A stretch of 64,000 nucleotides of DNA from a virus (IMGVR_UViG_3300025430_001199:35020-99019); one strand, 5' to 3'. Shown: positions 35,891-45,154, counted from the stretch's first letter. Numbers and translations are program-made. Notes: a model not told the origin generated them from the sequence alone.

Positions 35891-38221
35891 ATGATCACAG
35901 TGGTCAAACGTAATGGGGAGAAGGTTCCTTTGGACATCTCCAAAATACAGAGACAAGTAGCCCATGCATGTAACGGGATTGACGGAGTTAGTCCTAGCAT
36001 GGTAGAAATTAAAGCACAAATAGAACTACACGATGGCATGACCACAAAGACAATAGATGAACTATTGTTAAAAGCCATGGTAGATTTGATTGATGAAACA
36101 GAAAATCCAGAAATCAATAATGTAAACTATCAATACGTAGCTGGACGTCAGCGTGTTAGTATGTTGCGTAAAGAAGTTTATGGTAGTTATACTCCTCCTA
36201 AACTCTACGACATTGTTAAACGTAATGTAGAACTGGGTATGTATACCTCTGAACTTTTAGATTGGTATACAGAAGATGAATGGAACATTATTGATTTGTT
36301 TATCGATCATGCCAAGGACGAAAGCTATACCTATGCTGCCATTGCCCAACTATGTGAAAAGTATCTAGTGCAAAATCGTGCCACTAATACTATCTATGAA
36401 ACCCCGCAAGTTCGTTATGCTGTGGCATCTGCTACTGCTTTCCATGGTGAACCCCAAGACAAGAGATTAAAATATGTTAAAGAATACTATGAATGTGCCA
36501 GCGATGGCCACTTTACCCTTGCTACACCAGTATTGGCTGGGCTGGGCACTACCACTAAGCAGTTTTCAAGTTGCGTGCTTATCAGTAGCGATGACACCCT
36601 GGACAGTATATTTGCCGCAGGCGAAATGATGGCCAAATATGCTTCAAAACGAGCTGGAATCGGCCTGGAAATCGGCCGAATTCGCCCGTTAGGAGCACCA
36701 ATTCGCAATGGAGAAATCAAGCATACGGGTTTGATACCATTCTTGAAGAAATGGTTCGCAGATCTACGTAGTTGCTCACAAGGCGGTATTCGAAACGCCA
36801 GTTGTACAGTTACATTTCCGTTGTGGCATTATCAGTTTGAAGATCTTATTGTATTGAAAAACAATCAAGGTACAGACGAAACTCGTGTTCGTCAAATGGA
36901 CTATAGCGTAGTTGTTAATAAGATGTTTTGGAATCGTTACAAGAACAAACAAACCATTACCTTGTTTGATCCTGCCGAAGTTCCAGACTTGTACATGGCT
37001 TACTATCGTAGCACCGAAGAGTTTGAACAACTATACTTAAACTATGAAAAGCATCCGACAATTAAAAAGAAAGTCGTATCGGCAGATGAGATTTTCAAAA
37101 ATCAGATCCTTAAAGAAAGGACTGATACGGGGCGCATATATCTTGTCAATGTCGACAACGTCATTGCCCAAGGCCCGTTTGATACGACAACAGATCCTAT
37201 ATATCAATCAAATCTATGCCAAGAAATACTTTTACCCACCCGTCCTTTCCAGAGAATTGAAGATCCAGAGGGACGAATTGCTCTTTGCACTCTTGGCAGC
37301 ATCAACTGGGGTGCCTTCCGTAACCCTCAGGAAATGAGAAAAGCCTGTCGTGTACTAGTACGCAGTCTGAGCAACCTGCTGAACTATCAAGATTTCTTGA
37401 GCGTACAAAGTAAACTAGCAAATGAAGATTTTGAACCCCTGGGTGTTGGTATTACTAATTTGGCTTTTTGGCATGCCCGTCGTAGTTACAAATATGGCAC
37501 AGCAGAAGCTCTAGCAGAAGTCAAACGCTGGATGGAACATCAAGCATACTACCTTACCGAGACTAGTGTAGAACTTGCCCAAGAAAGAGGGGCCTGTAAG
37601 CGTAGCGAATACACTTACTACGGTAAGGGAGTATTCCCTTGGGAACGTCGTAGCGCAGGTGTTGATGAACTAACAGACTTCACACCTAGTATGGATTGGG
37701 AACCGTTGCGTGAACGTATGAAAACATATGGTATTCGTAATGCTACCTTAATGGCAGTGGCTCCGGTGGAGTCCAGTAGCGTTGTATTAAACTCTACTAA
37801 TGGTATTGAGATGCCCATGGAGTTGATCAGTGTTAAGGAATCCAAAGCAGGTTCATTCGTGCAAGTAGTTCCTGACTATCGTAGATTAAAGAACCGCTAT
37901 CAACTGATGTGGGACCAAACCGATTGTGTTGACTATTTGAAAACCAGTGCTGTGTTAGCCGCTTATATTGACCAAAGTCTAAGCACAAATACATTCTATA
38001 ATCCAGCACACTTTAAGGACGGTAAAGTTCCTGGCACACTGATTGCTAAGAATCTAATGCTGGCCAGTAAGTGGGGATTGAAGACCATGTACTATTCATT
38101 GATCAATAAAGTAGGTGCAAAGACTTCTTTAAATACTCAAAGTGATAGATTAGTGCCAGCTGAACCTGTTACAGTATATGCTGAACTGGAAGATGATTCT
38201 TGCGAAGCCTGCAAGTTGTAA
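35891..38221 (+). CDS. nrdA: Ribonucleoside-diphosphate reductase class Ia, alpha subunit
   Basis: 776 aa. Reduces NDPs to dNDPs, supplying dNTPs for phage replication. An ATP-cone (residues about 1-85, VVKRNGEKVPLDISKIQ) offers dATP/ATP control. Catalytic cysteines C228 (FSSCVL), C443 (NLCQEI) and C466 (LCTLGSIN) match E. coli C225, C439 and C462. The C terminus carries a redox pair, C771-E-A-C774, as C-x2-C; E. coli has C-x4-C. The nrdB, glutaredoxin and two extra genes follow. No intron or intein is visible. Confidence 0.97.
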   Translation: MITVVKRNGEKVPLDISKIQRQVAHACNGIDGVSPSMVEIKAQIELHDGMTTKTIDELLLKAMVDLIDETENPEINNVNYQYVAGRQRVSMLRKEVYGSYTPPKLYDIVKRNVELGMYTSELLDWYTEDEWNIIDLFIDHAKDESYTYAAIAQLCEKYLVQNRATNTIYETPQVRYAVASATAFHGEPQDKRLKYVKEYYECASDGHFTLATPVLAGLGTTTKQFSSCVLISSDDTLDSIFAAGEMMAKYASKRAGIGLEIGRIRPLGAPIRNGEIKHTGLIPFLKKWFADLRSCSQGGIRNASCTVTFPLWHYQFEDLIVLKNNQGTDETRVRQMDYSVVVNKMFWNRYKNKQTITLFDPAEVPDLYMAYYRSTEEFEQLYLNYEKHPTIKKKVVSADEIFKNQILKERTDTGRIYLVNVDNVIAQGPFDTTTDPIYQSNLCQEILLPTRPFQRIEDPEGRIALCTLGSINWGAFRNPQEMRKACRVLVRSLSNLLNYQDFLSVQSKLANEDFEPLGVGITNLAFWHARRSYKYGTAEALAEVKRWMEHQAYYLTETSVELAQERGACKRSEYTYYGKGVFPWERRSAGVDELTDFTPSMDWEPLRERMKTYGIRNATLMAVAPVESSSVVLNSTNGIEMPMELISVKESKAGSFVQVVPDYRRLKNRYQLMWDQTDCVDYLKTSAVLAAYIDQSLSTNTFYNPAHFKDGKVPGTLIAKNLMLASKWGLKTMYYSLINKVGAKTSLNTQSDRLVPAEPVTVYAELEDDSCEACKL

Positions 38222-38244
38222 ACTATAAGTTTTCTGCAAACTAT

Positions 38245-38252
38245 GATAAATA
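38245..38252 (+). promoter_or_regulatory. Late-type promoter box
   Basis: GATAAATA between nrdA and the HNH gene, within an imperfect palindrome (TTTTCTGCAAA...TTTGCAGAAAA at 38230-38265) that could also form a hairpin after nrdA. Confidence 0.4.
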
Positions 38253-38270
38253 GTTTTGCAGAAAACTTAT

Positions 38271-38945
38271 ATGAATTACCAAAAGATATATGATAATATA
38301 GTAAGGAGAGGACAGCATAGAATATTAGAAGGATATAGTGAAAAGCATCATATTGTTCCGAGATGCCTTGGAGGAACAGATGACGTAACTAACTTAGTAT
38401 CGCTAACACCAGAAGAACATTATTTGTGTCATCTTCTATTAGTTAAAATACATCCTAACAATATACGTCTAGTCAAAGCCGCTATGTTTATGGTATCAGC
38501 AAACAAAGATCAGCAACGCAACAACAAAGTATATGGGTGGTTGAAACGGCAGTATTCTGAATATATGCAGGGACCAAATAATCCTTCAAAATTAAACGGT
38601 CCATGGAATAAAGGCGTTACAGGATATAAAACTAATGTAATTTTTTCAGAAGATACTATAAAACAAATTTCTGAAAGAATGAAAAGTAACAACCCGTGTG
38701 CAGGTGTTAAGCCATGGAATCATCCCAGAGCAACAGATTACTCTAAATCTGTTTGGAAACAAGCAGGTACGATTTATCAAGTATGGACAGAAAATAGCAA
38801 GCCATCTTATTGTAAGTTATATACATTAGTGAACAATAAATGTTATACTAATGATTCAAAAGTTATCGGTCCTTATATGAATATGGTGAAGTATTTTAGG
38901 AACGGATGGATTCCTGTAGAAGATAACGAATGGATTAAATTATGA
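38271..38945 (+). CDS. HNH homing-type endonuclease in the nrd locus
   Basis: 224 aa from ATG 38271; a TTG at 38256 would add five residues. HNH core: S-E-K-H-H-I-V-P-R-C-L-G-G, then N-L-V-x-L-T-P-E-E-H-Y-x-x-H, the layout of phage homing HNH enzymes. NUMOD-like PWNKG and KPWNHP motifs follow. It sits between nrdA and a small gene before nrdB, as free-standing mobile endonucleases do in T-even nrd loci (for example mobE). Likely a mobile gene without effect on reductase. Confidence 0.85.
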   Translation: MNYQKIYDNIVRRGQHRILEGYSEKHHIVPRCLGGTDDVTNLVSLTPEEHYLCHLLLVKIHPNNIRLVKAAMFMVSANKDQQRNNKVYGWLKRQYSEYMQGPNNPSKLNGPWNKGVTGYKTNVIFSEDTIKQISERMKSNNPCAGVKPWNHPRATDYSKSVWKQAGTIYQVWTENSKPSYCKLYTLVNNKCYTNDSKVIGPYMNMVKYFRNGWIPVEDNEWIKL

Positions 38946-39718
38946 GAATAGCATATTACGGAAATAGTTTTGCCGAAAGCGGCCACGATATTTCTTGGAC
39001 AAAAGTTTTGGCAAGAAAAATGAACGCTGACTATTCGCAATCTTTTGCCAAGGGTGGTAGTTCTTTATTATATTCTTATCAACAGTTTTTAAAGAATTAC
39101 AAAAACTTTGACCTTAATGTTTTTGTAGTCACACATTGGGAAAACTATTCAAGAGAACTACCATTGATGCATAAGGATGGGACTACAAAAATGTTTCGTC
39201 CAAACAGCATACACAATGTAGAAGAAATGATTAGAATGAATAAAGACATACTAACCAATACTGCTATTGAAACTTTAGAATATCTAAGAGGTTGGTTTAT
39301 TGTAGCAGACGATGAATATATGATTCTAACATGGGAGTTGATTTTAAAACATGTTGAATCACTAGATCCTAAAGTTGTTTTTATTTCATCGGGTGATTTA
39401 AAAGAAAAAGATTTTATGTATAGCGATGAAAAAAGACGTAAACAGTTTAAGCGACATTTATCTCAATATCATCATATACAAACAAAGAGTCTGGGAATGG
39501 TCGAGCCTTGGAGTTATGACGGTAAGACCAAACTAAGAGAAAGTCCAGATACTATGGCTAATCACTTAACTGAAGAAACGGCTAAAATAGTTGCTGATTC
39601 AATTTATTCTTTGATTACCACAGGGGAAATGTTACCGGCACCTTCTCGAATCGAACACCAATATACATATGAACACTACTATCTCTCTGAAGATAGAGGA
39701 TACGTTTGGAGCAGTTAA
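38942..39718 (+). CDS. SGNH/GDSL-like protein
   Basis: 258 aa. Opens with IAYYGNSFAESG, a block I-like G-N-S/D-S motif with the nucleophile Ser. G-G-S-S-L then occupies the block II place, and a VFVVTHWENYSRE strand may replace block III. A catalytic D-x-x-H is not clear. The protein is probably an SGNH-fold hydrolase or a degenerate relative. It overlaps the HNH stop by 4 nt and precedes nrdB by 2 nt. Paralogous-looking genes lie at 59864 and 60697. Confidence 0.45.
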   Translation: MRIAYYGNSFAESGHDISWTKVLARKMNADYSQSFAKGGSSLLYSYQQFLKNYKNFDLNVFVVTHWENYSRELPLMHKDGTTKMFRPNSIHNVEEMIRMNKDILTNTAIETLEYLRGWFIVADDEYMILTWELILKHVESLDPKVVFISSGDLKEKDFMYSDEKRRKQFKRHLSQYHHIQTKSLGMVEPWSYDGKTKLRESPDTMANHLTEETAKIVADSIYSLITTGEMLPAPSRIEHQYTYEHYYLSEDRGYVWSS

Positions 39719-39720
39719 AA

Positions 39721-40815
39721 ATGAGTAAAGAACAATATAATTTATCAGTAGCACCTAACTACTTAAAACGACGAATGTTTTTAGATGGTGCTGTTACAGT
39801 ACAGAGATTTGAGGAATTCCGTCATCCTAAGATTGCTAAGTTTGAAGAACTAGCACGGGGATTCTTTTGGGTTCCTGAAGAAATCAGTCTTACCAAAGAC
39901 AAAATGGATCATAAGGATGCTAGTGATGCTGTTAAACATATCTTTACTAGCAATCTTCTAAGACAAACAGCCTTGGACAGTATTCAAGGTCGTGCACCGA
40001 ATCAAGTTTTTGGCCCAGTGGTATCTATCCCTGAGCTAGAAGCATTGATCAGCAACTGGAGCTTTTTTGAAACAAATATTCATTCAAAGAGCTACAGTCA
40101 CATTATTAGGAATGTTTATGGTGTACCCAAAGAAGAATTCAATAAAATCCATGATACACAAGAAATTGTGGGCATGGCTGCTAATATCGGTAGATACTAC
40201 GAAGCGTTACACGAACTCAACTGCCGCAAAGAATTGGGTGAAGAAATTTCAACAATGGAACATAAACGTGCTATCTGGTTGGCTTTGCAGGCCAGTTACG
40301 CACTCGAAGCACTGAGATTCATGGTCTCTTTTGCTACTAGTTTAGCCATGGTGGAAAATAAAATCTACATTGGCAATGGTAACATTATTAGTTTGATTTT
40401 ACAAGACGAATTATTACACGCAGAGTGGACTGCTTGGATTATTAATCAAACAGTCAAAGAAGATGCAGACTTTGCAGAACTGGAAAAAGAATGTGCCGAA
40501 GAAGTCTACGCCATGTACTTAGAAGTTATTGCAGAAGAAAAAGCATGGGCTGACTACTTGTTCAAAAAAGGTCCTGTGATCGGTCTTAATGCTACTATTC
40601 TAAAAGACTTTGTGGATTATACAGCATTTACACGACTGAAGGAAATAGGAATTAAATATTTAGAAGATCATCCTAAGAGTAATCCTGTTCCTTGGTTTAA
40701 TAAACACGTTAACATCAATAAAAAGCAAACAGCATTGCAAGAAAATGAATCTACTAACTATGTTATCGGAGTAATGAGCGATAATGTTAGTTACGACGAG
40801 TTGCCCGATCTATAA
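39721..40815 (+). CDS. nrdB: Ribonucleoside-diphosphate reductase class Ia, beta subunit
   Basis: 364 aa from ATG 39721. Ferritin-like di-metal radical subunit, partner of the alpha subunit. Ligands are seen at D86 (LDSIQGR), E117, H121, the E of LEALRF and E/H of DELLHAEW; the radical tyrosine is Y125 in SKSYSHIIRN. Between E117 and H121 there is one more residue (E-T-N-I-H) than in the E. coli E-x2-H motif. The C terminus (SYDELPDL) is the acidic alpha-binding tail. Separated from nrdA by the HNH and SGNH-like genes. Confidence 0.96.
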   Translation: MSKEQYNLSVAPNYLKRRMFLDGAVTVQRFEEFRHPKIAKFEELARGFFWVPEEISLTKDKMDHKDASDAVKHIFTSNLLRQTALDSIQGRAPNQVFGPVVSIPELEALISNWSFFETNIHSKSYSHIIRNVYGVPKEEFNKIHDTQEIVGMAANIGRYYEALHELNCRKELGEEISTMEHKRAIWLALQASYALEALRFMVSFATSLAMVENKIYIGNGNIISLILQDELLHAEWTAWIINQTVKEDADFAELEKECAEEVYAMYLEVIAEEKAWADYLFKKGPVIGLNATILKDFVDYTAFTRLKEIGIKYLEDHPKSNPVPWFNKHVNINKKQTALQENESTNYVIGVMSDNVSYDELPDL

Positions 40816-40826
40816 TAGGGATTGTA

Positions 40827-41987
40827 ATGAATATCGGTGTTGTTACCAGCCCGTCTGTTAGAGATGATATATTAACGCCTTTCTTGTATCCCCTAACCAA
40901 TGGGGAGATTGAGATGCTGGATGCGTTTGTCACGTCCAGTAAAATATACCATCCTAACAAGTTTAAAATTAAGGAAGGTGGACATTGTTATCACTTTAGT
41001 AAAAATTTAGACGACATAAACTATTGTGATATAAAACTCATGGTAATGCCTGTGTCATCTGATGCCTTTCATATTATTCAAAAATATGAAAATGATATAG
41101 ATTATTTTATATTTTCCAGGCAAGATGACGAAGCAGAGCATCCTACTAATATGCAGTATATAAAAAGCCTGTTAGAAAGATCCAATACAATTTTCATTTA
41201 TCCACATGGAATAAATCAATCTGAAAATCCTAGATGTATTGTAGATTATTCAATTAATCTTTATTTGCATTATCATGCGTTTGGGTTTTATTATTTGAAC
41301 TATTATCCTAATAAAGAAAAACAACACCTTGTGGGAGTGTACAATAGATTTGATAACTATAAACCTTTTAGAAAAAAAACAATAGAGTATTTTCGTTCAA
41401 AAGTTGACCCCGAAGATATTCATATTTTTAAAACAGAAACTCCATATACTTCTAGCATAAGTGGCCAACTACTAGATAGATGGTCGTGGCAACAGATGCA
41501 TATATCTTCCTACACTGATTATAACTCATCTGTTGCAAATATAGTGTTTGAAACTGGTGCTGTAGTTACTGAACGATTTTTATTCTCAGAAAAAACTGTT
41601 AAAAGTATAGCGTTTCAAAGTGCTGATATATTTTTCATATACATGGGAATAAGTAAAGGTATTGAATGGTTACACGAAAAAGGATTTTGGTTTTTAAATA
41701 GCGAGTTTTATGATACAGAAGATGACGATTTTGATTATGATAATTTAGGACGTCTTACTATGTTTAAATCAGAGTTTCCTTTAATGCGTAGTGTACAACG
41801 ATCAATAAACTATTTAAAAACATTAAAAGAAGAACTAAAAACAAATAATGCAGTACATGCGTTTTTAGTAAAAAAATATAGAGATAAGTTAGATGCCAAT
41901 GAACAAGCATTTAAAAAACTATTAACAAATTGCGAATACAAAGAAAAACTGTTAAACTTAATAACTAAAAAGGAGATAACATTATGA
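40827..41987 (+). CDS. Putative glycosyltransferase (GT10/fucosyltransferase-like)
   Basis: 386 aa. The C-terminal half has a GT-B-like acceptor motif, F-E-T-G-A-V-V-T-E-R-F-L-F-S-E-K-T, then SIAFQSADIFF and E-W-L-H-E-K-G-F. This follows the E-x-T-E-K-hh-x-hh-x-xxP-hh-xxxxxxh-xxLxxhGF pattern of GT10 fucosyltransferases. The proline is absent here, so activity is not assured. It may decorate phage or host surface. It lies between nrdB and glutaredoxin and overlaps the latter by 4 nt. Confidence 0.4.
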   Translation: MNIGVVTSPSVRDDILTPFLYPLTNGEIEMLDAFVTSSKIYHPNKFKIKEGGHCYHFSKNLDDINYCDIKLMVMPVSSDAFHIIQKYENDIDYFIFSRQDDEAEHPTNMQYIKSLLERSNTIFIYPHGINQSENPRCIVDYSINLYLHYHAFGFYYLNYYPNKEKQHLVGVYNRFDNYKPFRKKTIEYFRSKVDPEDIHIFKTETPYTSSISGQLLDRWSWQQMHISSYTDYNSSVANIVFETGAVVTERFLFSEKTVKSIAFQSADIFFIYMGISKGIEWLHEKGFWFLNSEFYDTEDDDFDYDNLGRLTMFKSEFPLMRSVQRSINYLKTLKEELKTNNAVHAFLVKKYRDKLDANEQAFKKLLTNCEYKEKLLNLITKKEITL

Positions 41988-42232
41988 CAAAGGCTATTGT
42001 TTGGAGTAAGTATAACTGTACCTTTTGCGATCAGGCAAAGGCATTATTAAAGCAACGTGGTATTCCCTACGAGGAAAAGAAAATCGGTGACGGCTATACT
42101 AAAGAAGAACTATTAGAAGCAGTACCAACAGCACGTACTGTTCCACAGATTTTTATTAATGACCAACTAGTTGGCGGCTTTACCGAACTCAAAAAATACA
42201 TTGAGGAAACGGCTGGCGGATATGGCGACTAA
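41984..42232 (+). CDS. grx: Glutaredoxin
   Basis: 82 aa. Thioredoxin-fold dithiol reductant with the active site C14-T-F-C17 and the cis-proline motif TVPQIFIN, then GGFTEL. It can reduce the C-terminal cysteine pair of the NrdA encoded 4 kb upstream, as phage glutaredoxins do. ATGA overlap with the preceding gene; ten nt overlap with the following gene. Confidence 0.93.
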   Translation: MTKAIVWSKYNCTFCDQAKALLKQRGIPYEEKKIGDGYTKEELLEAVPTARTVPQIFINDQLVGGFTELKKYIEETAGGYGD

Positions 42233-42782
42233 AGAAGAACTTGATAAACTCAAAGAAGCCTTAGAAAAGGTAAATTCTTTTGAAGTTGAGTTTGATGATA
42301 AACCATCAATTGGCATTATTGCCCAAGAGATTGAAGAGTTTCCGGGACTTGAAAGTCAAGAACTCCCGGCATTGACTACTTTGGATTTGTCTAGTTTATC
42401 TAGTCTATGGAATATGCCTAGCGGCAACATTACTATAAGTACAGGTGCAACAGGAAGTTCTGGATCAATATTAACCAGTGCTGGTGCTAACGGAGCTTCT
42501 TGGTCAAATTATGGAAATTCTGGTCCATATACAATATCTTCAGCTGGCTTTAATCCCAAGAGTTCCCTGGAAGTCAGCGGTGATGCAAACTTCGAAGGCG
42601 ATATCAAGTGGAGGGGTCGCAGTCTAGGAGATATGCTAGAGACCATTGAAAGTCGGTTGGCCATATTGGTTCCTGATCCAGAAAAACTTGAACACTTTGA
42701 GGCATTACAAAAGGCCTACGAACATTATAAAACTTTAGAAGCATTGTGCACAATGCCAACAAAGGATGACACAGAACACTAA
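42222..42782 (+). CDS. Conserved T4-like phage structural protein
   Basis: 186 aa from ATG 42222; a longer frame from 42171 would overlap glutaredoxin by 60 nt. An N-terminal coil (ATKEELDKLKEALEKVN) is followed by a Ser/Gly-rich beta region, then SLEVSGDANFEGDIKWRGRS and a C-terminal helix, LAILVPDPEKLEHFEALQKAYEHY. The last two blocks are hallmarks of a conserved aquatic T4-like phage protein of unknown role, probably tail or baseplate-associated. Confidence 0.7.
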   Translation: MATKEELDKLKEALEKVNSFEVEFDDKPSIGIIAQEIEEFPGLESQELPALTTLDLSSLSSLWNMPSGNITISTGATGSSGSILTSAGANGASWSNYGNSGPYTISSAGFNPKSSLEVSGDANFEGDIKWRGRSLGDMLETIESRLAILVPDPEKLEHFEALQKAYEHYKTLEALCTMPTKDDTEH

Positions 42783-43257
42783 TTCTGCCAAAGGCAGATC
42801 TAGCTATGATGTAGAAGTAGGAGGATTAATTGTTCCGTTTTTTAATAGGAATGTTACTCCTTACGCTACAGAAGCGGGCGGTCCTAAATTTGATCTAGTT
42901 CCTGTTGAAAAGCAAAAAGATGTAATGCTGAATGTAGCACGTCTACATGCTCAACAGGAATATGATAGAATAATGGAAATGGTTGAAGTATTGCAGCGTC
43001 AAGCCAATCAAATCAAACGTAGACTGGAAATAACTGATGCTGTACACGCAGCAAAATATGACTTTCAAGTTTCGCATGGTCAAAACTATTGGCTGGTCTA
43101 TGATACTAGGCATAAATTTACAAGACTATGTCTACAAGGGCCCGATGAATGGTCATCAGGTCCACCAGTAGATTATGAATATTTTGCAAGGGTTAAATAC
43201 CTAGGCGATTATAGTTGGCAAGAAATAGATAAAGAAGGAAACTATGTTACTAATTAA
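42766..43257 (+). CDS. DUF2452-like protein
   Basis: 163 aa. Pattern NVARLHAQQEYDRIMEMVEV, then RLEITDAVHAAKYDF, then GQNYWLVYDTR, then LGPDEW-type (here QGPDEW) and RVKYLGDYSWQEI. I match this to DUF2452 proteins found in bacteria, eukaryotes and phages, function unknown. It overlaps the previous gene by 17 nt and the next by 14 nt. Confidence 0.7.
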   Translation: MTQNTNSAKGRSSYDVEVGGLIVPFFNRNVTPYATEAGGPKFDLVPVEKQKDVMLNVARLHAQQEYDRIMEMVEVLQRQANQIKRRLEITDAVHAAKYDFQVSHGQNYWLVYDTRHKFTRLCLQGPDEWSSGPPVDYEYFARVKYLGDYSWQEIDKEGNYVTN

Positions 43258-43534
43258 TAAAGGTTATAAATCGGGCGATGTTGTTAGTTTGAAACTGATC
43301 AACAGTGATGAAATCATTGCACGGTTTGAAGAAGAAACTGACACCACTATCAAAATCAATCGCCCATTGGCATTGACCATGAACGCACAAGGACTGGGAA
43401 TGATGCCTTGGATGATTCTGGGTAGTGATGAGTTTATTACACTAAGCAAGACACATGTCATGGCAATCAGCGCTAGTAAACAAGATGCCGCAGATCAATA
43501 TATTCAAGGTACAACAGGTATCGCATTAAAATAA
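43244..43534 (+). CDS. Conserved phage protein with Sm-like beta pattern
   Basis: 96 aa. Begins GDVVSLKLINSDEIIARFEE, then IKINRPLALTMNAQG and FITLSKTHVMAI, a short five-strand barrel pattern like Hfq/Sm-type small proteins, seen in T4-like aquatic phages near the neck and baseplate genes. Whether it binds RNA is unknown. Confidence 0.65.
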   Translation: MLLINKGYKSGDVVSLKLINSDEIIARFEEETDTTIKINRPLALTMNAQGLGMMPWMILGSDEFITLSKTHVMAISASKQDAADQYIQGTTGIALK

Positions 43535-43535
43535 T

Positions 43536-44603
43536 ATGTCCATTGAATCCAGTTTAACTCCGTCGACTTTGATATTAGATCCTATTCATGGGTTTAACAT
43601 GCAGGCTATTGCTGATGGTCTATCCAAGGCTTACCCTGCGTCAACTACTTCGACCACAGTTACTGGTGTATATGTTCCTATTGTTTGTATGGGCGGCTGT
43701 GTAAAAACAGGCATTATTAATCCAGAAAACGATGCTAAAGAAACTGCTAGTCGGGTTTACAACTATGCCATGCAGGCAGCATATCAACCTGTATGGAATG
43801 TGTTATATGCTTTATATGAAGCACTTAAAAGATTTGGTCTAGGTGTGATAGATTTAAAATTGCCTGTGTTTGATTTACACATTAGTGATTTATTCAATCC
43901 AGATATTACCTGCGTTATAGAAAAAATCATTAATAAATTATTGGCAAAATTCAAAAACGCATATGATAAGTTTCTAGCAGAGATTAAAAGGATTTTTGGA
44001 TTACTGGGTATTCCTTTTCCGTTGTTTAAAAATCTAAACAGTCCATCGGAACTAATCAAATACATTGTCAAACACATTGTGGCAAGTTTATGGGATCAGT
44101 TGTCTAGAAAGATTAGACTGATTATAGATTTAATCCAAACAGGTTTAAAAATCTATGATTCGATAGTAAAAAATGGATTTGTTTTATATAATCTTTGGAA
44201 AACAGCAATAGCCCAGCTTCTAAAAACAGTATTACATTATTTGTCAAATCCACCTAGTTTAAATGATATTAAAAATCTTCTTGAAAAATTTGCCAAAAAA
44301 GTTTTAAAGAAAGCACAAGTTACTATTGCTGAAATATTATCAGTAATAGATAAGTTTAAACTACCAATATTTGGAAATCCGTTTGATTGGAAACTCCCAT
44401 TGAATATACATATGAAGATTCCTGAACTGGATTTTAATAAAATAATAAACGATATTAAACTTTGGCTAAACAACTTTGTGATGAACTTGATGATTAAGTT
44501 TATACAACTTGTTGAGAGAATATTGAAAATATTTGGGATTACTTTTCATTTGCCCAAGATACATATTCCGTTTTTTGTTTGTACATTAAAAAATACCCCT
44601 TGA
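43536..44603 (+). CDS. Conserved phage structural protein, unknown
   Basis: 355 aa. The N-terminal 100 residues look globular (LDPIHGFNMQAIADGLSKAY, PIVCMGGCVKTG). The rest is long amphipathic helices with hydrophobic runs, rich in Ile, Leu, Phe and Lys, and ends in CTLKNTP. It has no clear transmembrane segment or signal. It may be a virion-injected or baseplate protein. It ends inside the next promoter. Confidence 0.55.
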   Translation: MSIESSLTPSTLILDPIHGFNMQAIADGLSKAYPASTTSTTVTGVYVPIVCMGGCVKTGIINPENDAKETASRVYNYAMQAAYQPVWNVLYALYEALKRFGLGVIDLKLPVFDLHISDLFNPDITCVIEKIINKLLAKFKNAYDKFLAEIKRIFGLLGIPFPLFKNLNSPSELIKYIVKHIVASLWDQLSRKIRLIIDLIQTGLKIYDSIVKNGFVLYNLWKTAIAQLLKTVLHYLSNPPSLNDIKNLLEKFAKKVLKKAQVTIAEILSVIDKFKLPIFGNPFDWKLPLNIHMKIPELDFNKIINDIKLWLNNFVMNLMIKFIQLVERILKIFGITFHLPKIHIPFFVCTLKNTP

Positions 44604-44633
44604 CAACTAGTTAGAAATACCGTACAATAAATA
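44600..44633 (+). promoter_or_regulatory. Composite promoter: sigma70 type plus late-type box
   Basis: TTGACA (44600-44605) overlaps the previous stop; 17 nt later TACAAT (44623-44628), merged with AATAAATA (44626-44633). It could give both early and late transcription of the envelope cassette. The 115 nt between it and the 44749 ATG holds no gene I trust. Confidence 0.7.
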
Positions 44634-44748
44634 TATATGCTTTCGCAGGGGCAAGTTCGCGTAGCGGATAGCAGTAGTTTAGATACTTCAGGCTCGGCAG
44701 AGGCTCTACACGCCCTGGGAAGTCTGTCAATTATTTTTGGAGTTCAAT

Positions 44749-45153
44749 ATGAAAAAAGTCACCGCATCGATGTTTTTGATTTTTGCCAGCAGTCTATGCC
44801 TAGCACAGGAAGTTGCCACAGTGGTCAACGTTCAACCCCGTTATGTCACCGTTCAACAACGACAATGTGAACAGCGTGAAGTAGTTCGTGATAACAGCCG
44901 AGGTGACACCGCAATTGGTGCTATTGCCGGTGGTGCGATTGGCAGCACATTGGGTCACAATAGCAATGATCGACTAGTTGGCGGTATTGCTGGTGCTCTT
45001 ATTGGTGGTGCGATTGGTAACGAAGCAGGTCGCGACGGTGCTAGAGCAGAAGTGCGTGAAGTCTGCAGATATGTTCCGGTTACTATTCAGCAAGGTTCAA
45101 CTGTGACCTTTAACTATCGTGGACAGGTGTTTACACAATCATTTGGTCAATAA
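44749..45153 (+). CDS. Exported glycine-zipper outer-envelope protein
   Basis: 134 aa from the ATG with GGAG 7 nt upstream. Sec signal peptide (MKKVTASMFLIFASSLCLAQ), cut probably after the LA at residue 20; the cysteine lacks a proper lipobox. The mature protein has the glycine-zipper 2TM pattern AIGAIAGGAIGSTLG and GGIAGALIGGAIGNEAG, flanked by QRQCEQREVV and REVCRYVPV. This matches 17-kDa-antigen/SlyB-like envelope proteins of proteobacteria. In a phage it may alter envelope integrity or block superinfection; that is inference. Confidence 0.85.
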   Translation: MKKVTASMFLIFASSLCLAQEVATVVNVQPRYVTVQQRQCEQREVVRDNSRGDTAIGAIAGGAIGSTLGHNSNDRLVGGIAGALIGGAIGNEAGRDGARAEVREVCRYVPVTIQQGSTVTFNYRGQVFTQSFGQ

Positions 45154-45154
45154 T

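Noticed and set aside
44749-44815. Lipoprotein signal in the glycine-zipper protein
   Set aside because: The residue before the cysteine is Leu, not Gly/Ala/Ser, so a lipobox is not supported; a signal peptidase I site fits better.
44637-44870. 77-codon frame starting 8 nt after the TACAAT box
   Set aside because: It runs through the signal-peptide region of the well supported glycine-zipper gene in another frame and its product is low-complexity; the leaderless-like start is probably chance, though not excluded.
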